Shown one piece after another: positions 9,254 to 15,749 of a stretch of 21,924 nucleotides of DNA. Every line of letters begins with the position of its first letter. Position 1 is the stretch's first letter. The notes under the pieces are model-generated. The model saw only the letters and a list, made by a program, of their open reading frames with translations. It was not told the DNA's origin and did not search any database. The DNA comes from a virus. The DNA lies in the IMG/VR virus record IMGVR_UViG_3300025102_000333, positions 1 through 21,924 of that record; one strand, 5' to 3'. The position numbers and the translations under genes are program-made.

Positions 9254-9849
9254 TAGTCTACTGGCTCCCCTTCTGGTATACTATCTATTATTTCTAAAGT
9301 TCTAGTTTTTACATCTTTCCATGTAGCACCGATTGCATAAAAGGATTGTAAATCAGGAAAAGGTCTTTTTTGATTTCCATCTATTAACCATTTTCTATTA
9401 TCTTCAGGATTGTCTGATGTCATAGTATCACCATTTTCCAATCCCTCTGGTAATGGATCTGCTATTTCTATTTGTAATATTTCCGAAAATTTTCTATCTA
9501 CTAAATTGTCTGAATTACTACTCTTTACACGTTCTTTTATAACATCAGTCTGTATAGAACAAGATTCTTTTTCAATCAAATCTTTAAAATCAGTATACTC
9601 AGTAATTCCTTCTATTTCTGCTCTATTCAATGCAGTATCTAATGTGGAGTAATCTGAGTTATCACGAAATATACCATTTTCAATACCCAAACCTGTAGTA
9701 ATATCTTCAAAAGAATATAAGACACCCTCTTCATTTCTAAATAAATTTTTAGCACGTAAAACTAAATCAGATAAATACTTACTTCTAAGTTTATCAATAA
9801 AGGAATTATAAAAACCTACATTGTCTAATTCTTTTTTTGTATAAGGCAT
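9253..9849 (-). CDS. Predicted baseplate-associated protein, 198 aa
   Basis: No family is recognised. The first 45 residues are predicted helical and basic (YTKKELDNVGFYNSFIDKLR, then SKYLSDLVLRAKNLFR), followed by an acidic, mostly helical body and a proline-rich C-terminus. There is no signal peptide, membrane segment or catalytic motif. The start codon overlaps the stop of the DNRLRE-like gene, and its own stop overlaps the next start, in both cases as TAATG. Its place between gp6 and the gp7-like gene suggests a small wedge or connector subunit. Confidence 0.6.
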   Translation of the reverse strand: MPYTKKELDNVGFYNSFIDKLRSKYLSDLVLRAKNLFRNEEGVLYSFEDITTGLGIENGIFRDNSDYSTLDTALNRAEIEGITEYTDFKDLIEKESCSIQTDVIKERVKSSNSDNLVDRKFSEILQIEIADPLPEGLENGDTMTSDNPEDNRKWLIDGNQKRPFPDLQSFYAIGATWKDVKTRTLEIIDSIPEGEPVD

Positions 9850-10949
9850 TACTGACTAACCTTGAACGTGAATCCTTCGTTAAAATATTGGTCAAGTTCA
9901 TCAACACCACTACCACTTCGGACTCTAAATTCTAAACGATAGTATCTTTCAGGTTGATAACCATTTAAATCCAACATAAAATAATTACCAGTAGAGTCAC
10001 AACTTAATTTTGAACCACTACCATAAGGAACAATTACTTCTTCAGTCTCTGCATCTAATATAGAATAAAAAGATGAACCACTAGGTAAATATTTTACTGA
10101 AAGATTAGCTGGTGTTGTAGAATATGAAGCTTCAGGAAATCTTTCTCTACCAACTAATCTAAATTTTACTCTAGAACTTTCTTTATACTCTGCCCGTAGT
10201 CCTTTCATATAAATCGTCATATCTTCTAAGTTTGTCATTGTTAATGGTGAAAGAGAACCACTATTCCAACTAGAATCATCCCAAACTGTTTCCAATGTTG
10301 GTGGATATTTAGTATGAGTATCTGATGAAAAGAACGATAAATCACCAAAAAGTTTTGTATTACCCTCGTCTGCATTAGAGTCTAAATTTCCAACACTACC
10401 ACTTCTTTTTACCATAAATCCATCGTTGGAAATAGAACCTGATAACCATTGATTCACTATATCAGTAACATTCATTCTAATGTCTACTGTTTTATGACTT
10501 ATAGAATGAGATGCTTCAAACCCACTTCCACTAAACCAAGTTCCACCACTTGCACTAACTGCACTACTCCAAAGAGTACCATCTGTCAATCCTTGTCTAA
10601 AGTTCCAACTACAACCTTCTTCTGTAATTGGATTGTCATAAGTATGTCCTTGTCCCATTGTCCATGATTGACTTATAGGATATGCATATATACTTTGTGA
10701 TATATCTAGGTTACTAGATTTTGCATCAAATAAATTTAAATAATATGATGGATTGGTTATTGTACCATCTACTATAGAAGATGATATTTCTGCTAAATCA
10801 AATTTAATAAGTATTCTAGAGACGTTTATTGCATCACCAGCATCACTAACTGTTTTTTGTATTTCTAATACTTCGTCTAACCCAGCATTTAAACTACCAC
10901 TTTTTTGGTAAATAGTTGTATCTTTTTCTGCAAATGTAAAATAATGCAT
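9849..10949 (-). CDS. Virion protein with DNRLRE/CBM96-like beta-sandwich domain, 366 aa
   Basis: The N-terminal 200 residues match the plan of DNRLRE/CBM96-type adhesion modules. They open with a strand ending in an extended small-residue segment (FAEKDTTIYQKSGSLNAGLD), continue with SRILIKFDLAEISSSI and SYYLNLFDA, then a Trp-containing SQSWTMGQG and a CSWNFRQG segment, and finish with VDIRMNVTDIVNQWLSGSIS followed by DGFMVKRSG. These modules are best known from extracellular bacterial and archaeal proteins. The C-terminal half is a second beta region (VKFRLVGRERFPEAS; RYYRLEFRVRSG). No signal peptide is present, as expected for a virion protein assembled in the cytoplasm. It follows gp6 after TAATAATG and overlaps the next gene by one base. 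A surface-exposed baseplate or fibre-anchoring role is inferred; the domain call is by pattern only. Confidence 0.65.
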   Translation of the reverse strand: MHYFTFAEKDTTIYQKSGSLNAGLDEVLEIQKTVSDAGDAINVSRILIKFDLAEISSSIVDGTITNPSYYLNLFDAKSSNLDISQSIYAYPISQSWTMGQGHTYDNPITEEGCSWNFRQGLTDGTLWSSAVSASGGTWFSGSGFEASHSISHKTVDIRMNVTDIVNQWLSGSISNDGFMVKRSGSVGNLDSNADEGNTKLFGDLSFFSSDTHTKYPPTLETVWDDSSWNSGSLSPLTMTNLEDMTIYMKGLRAEYKESSRVKFRLVGRERFPEASYSTTPANLSVKYLPSGSSFYSILDAETEEVIVPYGSGSKLSCDSTGNYFMLDLNGYQPERYYRLEFRVRSGSGVDELDQYFNEGFTFKVSQ

Positions 10950-10951
10950 TA

Positions 10952-12940
10952 TTACTCCCTAACTCCTAAATTATCACCCAATACTTTTCCTTTAATATCT
11001 GAGTTAGGAAACTTAACTTCAAATATACTTGGATCTAATGCTGGATACAAAATACCACCACGTAATGATGTGTTTATATCAAAGAAATTACCTGAGTAAC
11101 CTTGAGCTATTTGATATTTGTTTTCAACTACAACTGCTAAATTATTTGGATTATTTTCTGTTGGATTGACAACTGTTGCAACACCATCTACTAATGATAA
11201 TTCATAAACTAAATCAGCAAGAACTATTGGTTGACCTATCTGCCATCTATCAATATCAAAGAAATTTTGTACTGTACTAACACATCTTAGTAAAACTTCA
11301 TTTTTATTAAAACCAATTTTTGTTAATATTGCAAAGTTAACTGCTATGTTAATAATATATGCATCCTTAATATTAATAGCATCAGTAACTAATCTATATT
11401 GTGATAAATAAGTTTTTAAATTTTGTTTTGTTGTTTGTGTTAATGGTGCTAATTTTTTATTAGAGTTAAATCCAAGAGTATACATATTCATTGCTAATGG
11501 ATTTGGTATATTATTAACTTGTAAATCTTTTAAACTAGTTCCAACATCTGATTCGGTTATTTCTCTTTCTAATTTTTCAGCCATACCTATTTTACTTAAT
11601 TGTTCATCTTGAGACATGTGAACTTTTGAAACTGTTCCAAATTTAGCTGGTAAGGAGTAAGCTCTTACAATATAATCTTCTTTAGTAACTGCTCTTTGTT
11701 GTGCTTGAAAATACGCTAATGCATTTTCTCGTGTTTCTCTAACAGCTTCACCAGATGAACCACCAGCAGCTGGTTTAGGATTATTAAATGCAACGGAGTC
11801 TTTTGATTCTTGTACTAGTGAAGTAGAAAGACCATTATCATTGATGGTAAAATTTATTACTCCTAACTGATTGATATCACCCATACCTACATTATCATCT
11901 ACACCACCACCATGTGAATACTCTATGGTCAATGTTGTATTTGCTGGTGCCATACCAAATGTACTTGTCTTCAAAAAATTAGAAGGATCAAAAGCGGTAG
12001 TTAAAAAAGAGGGACTACCTGGTAAATTAGAACCTACGTTTGTTGGATTTGGTACAATTTCTTCATCAGGATTATCTGATATCCCAGCTCCAAATTTTAA
12101 AACAGTTTCATCATTTTCATTTATAAAAGTTGTAAATCTTCTAGATACTCTTTTAAGTTTTAGTATGTAAGCTACACTTTCTCTATCACCAATAGAAGAA
12201 GGATCGTTTGCTGAGTTATTTTCCATATTTTCAAAAATTGTATCTCTAGCTAAAGAATCAACTTCATACCATTTATTTCCATCACTATCTGTACAAGATA
12301 TAATTTCTATTACATCTGAATTTCCTAATTTTATTTGAGTATACTTTTCAGCTGAACCAAAATCAAAAAACTCTGTAGATATTTCACCACTTCTTGCTTT
12401 TACTTTTTTCTTCAATAAAAATTTTGTTGGTTCACCACTATCAGTTTCAAAGATATTAACTTCTCTAGTATCGTATGAACTAGAAAATTTAAAGTTTACA
12501 TCTTCTAAAGTTCTAAAAGTAGTTCCATTTGAACTTGCGTTTATTTGAGTTCCTTCGTCAATTGTCAAAGCATATCTAAAATCTGGTTTACCGTTAAGTG
12601 CTGGAACTGTTTGAAATGTATCAAGAACAACATCAGCTGGTGAAGTTGTCTTTGGTTTATATCCAAAAGATTGTGCAATATTGTATACATTACTTTTTTC
12701 TTCAGCATACGCTAGAAGTGTTTCTCTAAATTGTGAATCAATGTAGTAAGAAAGAACATCACCAACATAAGAAGCCATTTCAATAAACATCATACCAGGT
12801 GAAGCTTCGTTAAAATCATTGTAGGTATTTGGAAAGTATTGTTTAGCAAATTCTATAAGATTTGATTTAAAATCACTAAAGTCTTTATTTAAATAATTTA
12901 CAGATTTTACTGAATCCTTTTTTATACTTGTACGTGCCAT
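10952..12940 (-). CDS. gp6: Baseplate wedge protein, T4 gp6 / P2 gpJ-like
   Basis: The length (662 aa) is essentially that of T4 gp6 (660 aa). Residues 41-100 carry the typical N-terminal segment (NDFNEASPGMMFIEMASYVG, then DVLSYYIDSQFRETLLAYAEE and SFGYKP). Residues about 398-442 show the hallmark EAVRETRENALAYFQAQQRA, VTKEDYIVRA pattern of the Baseplate_J family, and the C-terminus has LRGGILYPALDPSIFEVKFP. gp6 dimers form the inner ring of the wedge and bind gp7-like and gp25 subunits. Here gp25 lies immediately upstream with a TAATG overlap, and a gp7-like gene lies three genes downstream, matching the usual wedge gene set. No truncation is apparent. Confidence 0.88.
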   Translation of the reverse strand: MARTSIKKDSVKSVNYLNKDFSDFKSNLIEFAKQYFPNTYNDFNEASPGMMFIEMASYVGDVLSYYIDSQFRETLLAYAEEKSNVYNIAQSFGYKPKTTSPADVVLDTFQTVPALNGKPDFRYALTIDEGTQINASSNGTTFRTLEDVNFKFSSSYDTREVNIFETDSGEPTKFLLKKKVKARSGEISTEFFDFGSAEKYTQIKLGNSDVIEIISCTDSDGNKWYEVDSLARDTIFENMENNSANDPSSIGDRESVAYILKLKRVSRRFTTFINENDETVLKFGAGISDNPDEEIVPNPTNVGSNLPGSPSFLTTAFDPSNFLKTSTFGMAPANTTLTIEYSHGGGVDDNVGMGDINQLGVINFTINDNGLSTSLVQESKDSVAFNNPKPAAGGSSGEAVRETRENALAYFQAQQRAVTKEDYIVRAYSLPAKFGTVSKVHMSQDEQLSKIGMAEKLEREITESDVGTSLKDLQVNNIPNPLAMNMYTLGFNSNKKLAPLTQTTKQNLKTYLSQYRLVTDAINIKDAYIINIAVNFAILTKIGFNKNEVLLRCVSTVQNFFDIDRWQIGQPIVLADLVYELSLVDGVATVVNPTENNPNNLAVVVENKYQIAQGYSGNFFDINTSLRGGILYPALDPSIFEVKFPNSDIKGKVLGDNLGVRE

Positions 12941-13410
12941 TAATATCCTCCTCCACCAGAACTTCCACCACTACTATCACTACCATCAATTTCTGTTCCC
13001 TCTTTGGCATCCAATGTCAAAGATTGATTTACCTCTGGATTTAATGTAGTAGAGTATTTTATAGTAACAATAACAGACTCAGCGTTATCTTCACTTTGCA
13101 AAGTGGCAATATCTATTATAGTAATATATGGTAAAAATCTATTTACTGCTTGTGTAATTGTTTCCGAAATTTTTTGTGGTAACTTATCATCTATTGGTTC
13201 AAAACACACTTCTCTAAGTCTAGATCCAAACAGTTCATTTCTAGGCCTTTCACCAGGATATGTTAACAATAAATTTCTAAGATTGTGTCTAGATTGTTCT
13301 AATGAATTTTTAGTCATAGCAAAACTATTGTTGTTGTCTGCTCTTAATGGAAAAGACAACCCAACATATGTTTTAGGATCTAAATCTATTTCTCTAGCAC
13401 TTCTTGGCAT
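12940..13410 (-). CDS. gp25: Baseplate wedge protein, gp25/gpW family
   Basis: Residues 15-130 follow the GPW_gp25 family. They include an N-terminal YVGLSFPLRADNNNSFAMT, a conserved helix SLEQSRHNLRNLLLTYPGER, then RNELFGSRLREVCFEPID (the FEP motif), ITQAVNRFLPYI and a strand pair with VIVTIKYST. Subunits of this family seed the tail sheath at the baseplate wedge. The usual length is 110-140 aa; the excess here is a low-complexity Ser/Gly tail (residues 140-156, DGSDSSGGSSGGGGY). The start shares a base with the stop of the 151-aa gene and the stop shares a base with the gp6 start. The old 'lysozyme' label for this family is not supported, and I see no lysozyme motif. Confidence 0.9.
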   Translation of the reverse strand: MPRSAREIDLDPKTYVGLSFPLRADNNNSFAMTKNSLEQSRHNLRNLLLTYPGERPRNELFGSRLREVCFEPIDDKLPQKISETITQAVNRFLPYITIIDIATLQSEDNAESVIVTIKYSTTLNPEVNQSLTLDAKEGTEIDGSDSSGGSSGGGGY

Positions 13411-13865
13411 TAACCCAATCCTCCTTGTTTCTTCTTATCTAAAGCTTTCATTAAAGCACTATAGTCTTTTGTTAAAGCATTTGTTACATGTTCTGGAACT
13501 TGGTCAACAGACTTTCCAGCTTTTTTAATTGTATCCACTGCTACCATATCTCTTTGTACCTCTTCTGGTTGACTATAACCTAATAGTTCAGTCATTCTTG
13601 AGGAATCAAATGTTCCACCACCCATTGTTGGATATTCACTTGATTGTTTTCTACTAAGACCAACTGTTTCGTTCAGAACATCATTTAAAGATTTATTGTT
13701 AGTGTACTTTATGTCCTCTTTATGTTCTGATACTTGTGGTATAACATCAGTTAATTGTTGTTGGTTTGAAGTTTTCTGTTCGTTTATAAATATCTCGTTA
13801 ATCTCTTTTTTGATTTCTCTACGAACAACTTCTTGAATTATTTTTACTAATTGTTTTTTAGTCAT
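13410..13865 (-). CDS. Small predicted tail/baseplate accessory protein, 151 aa
   Basis: No named family is recognised. Residues 1-30 form an amphipathic basic helix (TKKQLVKIIQEVVRREIKKE). Residues 31-75 are Gln/Asn/Ser-rich and probably disordered, and the C-terminal half contains short helices (GYSQPEEVQRDMVAVDTIKK, then DYSALMKALDKKKQ) and ends in glycine. There is no membrane segment or signal peptide. Its position between a gp5-like hub gene and gp25 suggests a scaffold, chaperone or linker for baseplate assembly. The start has AGGAG near it, overlapping the stop codon of the upstream gene, which places it within the same translationally linked set. Confidence 0.65.
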   Translation of the reverse strand: MTKKQLVKIIQEVVRREIKKEINEIFINEQKTSNQQQLTDVIPQVSEHKEDIKYTNNKSLNDVLNETVGLSRKQSSEYPTMGGGTFDSSRMTELLGYSQPEEVQRDMVAVDTIKKAGKSVDQVPEHVTNALTKDYSALMKALDKKKQGGLG

Positions 13866-13873
13866 GACAACTC

Positions 13874-14887
13874 CTATACTGTTTTTACTGTGCTACTTAA
13901 ATATGTAGCTGTTCTTATTGATGTTTGTAATTTTATATTTACCTCTCCTAACTCTACATTTTGTTCAGTTAAAGAGTTTATTTCTTCTAATGATTGTGGT
14001 GTTGGTGGCTGTATTGCTGCTAAGGTTGCTAACTTAGCAGTGTTTGCAGCTATGGCAGCGTTATTCTGTGTTATTGTTCCAGTAAACACTTCGTCTAATA
14101 ATTCTTTTAATTTATTACCAAGTACAACAGGTTCTATTTCTGCTTCAACCGAACTACCCAATCTAACATCATCTCCACTTATAAATATACCATTAGATTT
14201 TATTAGTACTTTTTTTCCTTCGATTGTATTACCATCGAATTTATCTTTCATACCTCGTGATAATAAATATATAGAAGAATCATCACCATCAATTTTTTCT
14301 TTTCTAGAGTCTCCATCTGATTCATCAACATGTGTAGATATTTTTATTTTTGGTGTATTGTCGTGTCCATCGAAATGTAATGTTTGACCAAATCTACCTT
14401 CAAACGTTATACACCCTTCACCGATATCAATTGGTTTTACTTTTTTTCTTTGAAAGTTTTTTCCGTATTTAGTGGTAGAATCATAATCACCAACTACACC
14501 AGGTATTGAGTTTTCATTTACAGAATTTTTTCTGTTAGTTATATCTGTAAAATATACCACACCTTCTCTTTCGATAACATTTACATGTTCACCAACCAAA
14601 GGTACAGTTGTGGTATTAGTTTGAGCTGGTATAACAAGACCAGGATCTGATTTACCATTTATTAATATACCTCTTACACCCAATCTTACACCTGGTTTAT
14701 TTCTGATGACTTCTTTAACTTCCAAACGATCTGTCTCGTGGTACTCACTCTCACTAAATTGTGTTACTTTTTTTATATATGAACTTAATTGTAGTGGAGT
14801 AGGAAGTCTACCCATTTTCATATCAGCTGGAACATCTAAACCATCGTTTGCTTTTACAGCATATCCAACTTTAGAGTTTTTTGGCAT
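13874..14887 (-). CDS. Baseplate hub/spike protein, gp5-like OB-fold without lysozyme domain
   Basis: Residues about 66-118 (VRLGVRGILINGKSDPGLVI, then VPLVGEHVNVIEREGVVYFT) look like the OB-fold strand set of T4 gp5/gpV-type hub proteins. Residues 159-250 form the following beta stretch with patterns common in gp5-like proteins of marine T4-like phages (CITFEGRFGQTLHFDG, KKVLIKSNGIFISGDDVRLG, then EPVVLGNKLKELL). The C-terminal 80 residues are helical and Ala/Asn/Gln-rich, probably a coiled segment. I see no lysozyme-like catalytic insertion and no long octad beta-helix repeat, so the membrane-piercing needle may be another protein. It is the second gene of the operon, and its start overlaps the stop of the 131-aa gene as TAATG. 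The hub role is moderately well supported by motif pattern and context. Confidence 0.65.
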   Translation of the reverse strand: MPKNSKVGYAVKANDGLDVPADMKMGRLPTPLQLSSYIKKVTQFSESEYHETDRLEVKEVIRNKPGVRLGVRGILINGKSDPGLVIPAQTNTTTVPLVGEHVNVIEREGVVYFTDITNRKNSVNENSIPGVVGDYDSTTKYGKNFQRKKVKPIDIGEGCITFEGRFGQTLHFDGHDNTPKIKISTHVDESDGDSRKEKIDGDDSSIYLLSRGMKDKFDGNTIEGKKVLIKSNGIFISGDDVRLGSSVEAEIEPVVLGNKLKELLDEVFTGTITQNNAAIAANTAKLATLAAIQPPTPQSLEEINSLTEQNVELGEVNIKLQTSIRTATYLSSTVKTV

Positions 14888-15282
14888 TAATTTATCCTAT
14901 CAGCGTTTTCTATTTTATTGTGTATTTTATCCGATTCTGTTTGTATATCTTTGATTGTATCTTCGATACCAGAAAGTAATTGAGTTTTTTCTTCTTCTGA
15001 TAATCCAAATTCGTCTTCTGCTCCAGCTTTACCCTCAGCAGATATAAGTCTCTGAACAATACCAGCCATCTTGACAAGTTGGTCATCATTTCTAACATTT
15101 ATTTCTAAATACTCTTTAATCATAGGAACTATCTGTACAGCAGTATCCCCATCCTTGATAAATTGAACAAGTTCTTTTGTCAATACATCAAGTTGTTTTC
15201 TGTTAAATTGTGTGTTGTCATAAATGTCTTTGAAAAGTGATGATAGTGATTTACCATCAAATATTTCATAATCTATACTCAT
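14887..15282 (-). CDS. Predicted baseplate/tail protein, 131 aa, first gene of the leftward operon
   Basis: The N-terminus (MSIDYEIFDGKSLSSLFKDI) and the following YDNTQFNRKQLDVLTKELVQ region resemble, from memory, an uncharacterised conserved protein next to baseplate genes in T4-like marine phages. It is all-helical, with an acidic C-terminal half (EEEKTQLLSGIEDTIKDIQT) likely to form a coiled coil, and has no membrane segment. The ATG has an AGG-type site about 8 bases upstream. It is the promoter-proximal gene of the baseplate operon and abuts the divergent regulatory region. Its exact function is unknown. Confidence 0.7.
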   Translation of the reverse strand: MSIDYEIFDGKSLSSLFKDIYDNTQFNRKQLDVLTKELVQFIKDGDTAVQIVPMIKEYLEINVRNDDQLVKMAGIVQRLISAEGKAGAEDEFGLSEEEKTQLLSGIEDTIKDIQTESDKIHNKIENADRIN

Positions 15283-15301
15283 AGTTAAACCTATATGTTT
15301 T

Positions 15302-15329
15302 TATATAGTAATAAATATATCGTTATCAA
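15302..15329 (-). promoter_or_regulatory. Candidate sigma-70-like promoter for the leftward baseplate operon
   Basis: On the minus strand TTGATA (15329-15324) lies 16 bases before TATATA (15307-15302), which would start transcription near 15295, just upstream of the 131-aa gene. The -35 matches 5 of 6 consensus bases and the -10 matches 4 of 6. In such AT-rich DNA this is suggestive only. No T4-type TATAAATA box faces this operon here. Confidence 0.3.
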
Positions 15330-15341
15330 AAAAAGACAATA

Positions 15342-15383
15342 TATAAATATATACTGAAAAATATTATTAAATGAGGTTATAAT
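15342..15383 (+). promoter_or_regulatory. Candidate rightward promoter elements for the 73-aa gene
   Basis: A perfect T4-type late box TATAAATA lies at 15342-15349, and a separate consensus -10 TATAAT lies at 15378-15383 with only a weak -35 (TGAAAA) near 15355. The late box would start RNA near 15355; the TATAAT would start it near 15390, at the foot of the leader hairpin. Because this phage carries a gp55-like sigma factor, the late box is plausible. The same 8-mer also occurs by chance elsewhere in the window. Confidence 0.35.
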
Positions 15384-15392
15384 TATATACGA

Positions 15393-15415
15393 GGGTTTTT
15401 TTAAACCCTTTTTTT
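15393..15415 (+). terminator. Terminator-like hairpin in the leader of the 73-aa gene
   Basis: GGGTTT, TTTT loop, AAACCC followed by seven T residues has the form of an intrinsic terminator on the plus strand. It sits downstream of the late-type box and about 20 bases before the start of the 73-aa gene. It could attenuate read-through, end a short RNA, or protect the 5' end of the message. The stem is short and half A-U, so termination may be partial. On the minus strand no T-run follows. Confidence 0.45.
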
Positions 15416-15435
15416 CTAACTAACGGGAGATAACC

Positions 15436-15657
15436 ATGCAGGAAATAATAACAATGGTAAAGGGATATATAGATGATATTGTTCATTTATTAGTTTCTTT
15501 CGTAGCTGTAGGTGCTGTTTCTGAAGTAATATTCGGAACTGGCATTTTCGGTGTCAATGTTATTGGTAACCTCACATCCATCATTAATAAGTTCGGCGAG
15601 TCGGGTTTCGCTGGGCTTGTCGCCTTATTGGTGTTGGTGGGTTTATTTCGTAAGTAG
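15436..15657 (+). CDS. Small two-helix membrane protein, 73 aa, holin-like candidate
   Basis: This is the only rightward gene in the window. It encodes an acidic short N-terminus (MQEIITMVKGYIDD), a hydrophobic helix at about 14-36 (IVHLLVSFVAVGAVSEVIFG), a glycine-rich linker with an amphipathic segment (NLTSIINKFGESG) and a second helix at about 57-70 (GFAGLVALLVLVGLF) ending in the basic FRK. A good ribosome site (GGGAG) lies 9 bases before the ATG. The gene has its own promoter elements and a strong terminator, so it is an isolated, probably highly expressed unit. Its third-position G/C rises sharply in the second half. Size and topology fit a class II holin, a small virion membrane protein or a host-envelope modulator; no lysis partner is seen nearby, so the function stays open. 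Confidence 0.75.
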   Translation: MQEIITMVKGYIDDIVHLLVSFVAVGAVSEVIFGTGIFGVNVIGNLTSIINKFGESGFAGLVALLVLVGLFRK

Positions 15658-15694
15658 GTACGGAATAGCTTAATAGTCCTACGCTATTAGGCAA

Positions 15695-15730
15695 AAAGAA
15701 AGGGGAACGAAAGTTCCCCTTTTTTTGTTT
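15695..15730. terminator. Bidirectional intrinsic terminator with GAAA tetraloop
   Basis: GGGGAAC (15702-15708), loop GAAA, GTTCCCC (15713-15719), then seven T residues form a strong intrinsic terminator for the rightward 73-aa gene. Read on the minus strand the stem is followed by TTTCTTTTT, so it can also end the leftward transcript of genes far upstream of the opposite block, although the gene converging here, gp55, ends at 15750. An additional small inverted repeat (TAATAG/CTATTA, 15671-15689) lies just before it. Confidence 0.85.
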
Positions 15731-15749
15731 GTGTGGGGGGTGTGTTCTC

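Noticed and set aside
12940-13410. Lysozyme activity for the gp25-like protein
   Set aside because: The family was named lysozyme historically, but the sequence shows the structural GPW_gp25 pattern and no catalytic Glu/Asp arrangement of a phage lysozyme.
13103-13528. 141-aa open frame on the plus strand
   Set aside because: It is antisense to gp25 and the 151-aa gene, with no ribosome site and a composition typical of an antisense shadow.
330-14187. TATAAATA boxes at 330, 3154, 6400, 13785 and 14180 on the plus strand as T4 late promoters
   Set aside because: They face away from the leftward genes and three of the five lie inside coding sequence. In DNA this AT-rich about five chance copies per strand are expected, so only the copy at 15342, in front of a rightward gene, was kept.
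13851-14387. 178-aa open frame on the plus strand
   Set aside because: It lies opposite the gp5-like gene, whose protein has clear domain patterns; the plus-frame product is low-complexity with no recognisable motif.
14910-15098. 62-aa open frame on the minus strand inside the 131-aa gene
   Set aside because: It is out of frame within a gene with better start, ribosome site and conserved-looking N-terminus; its product is Lys-rich noise.
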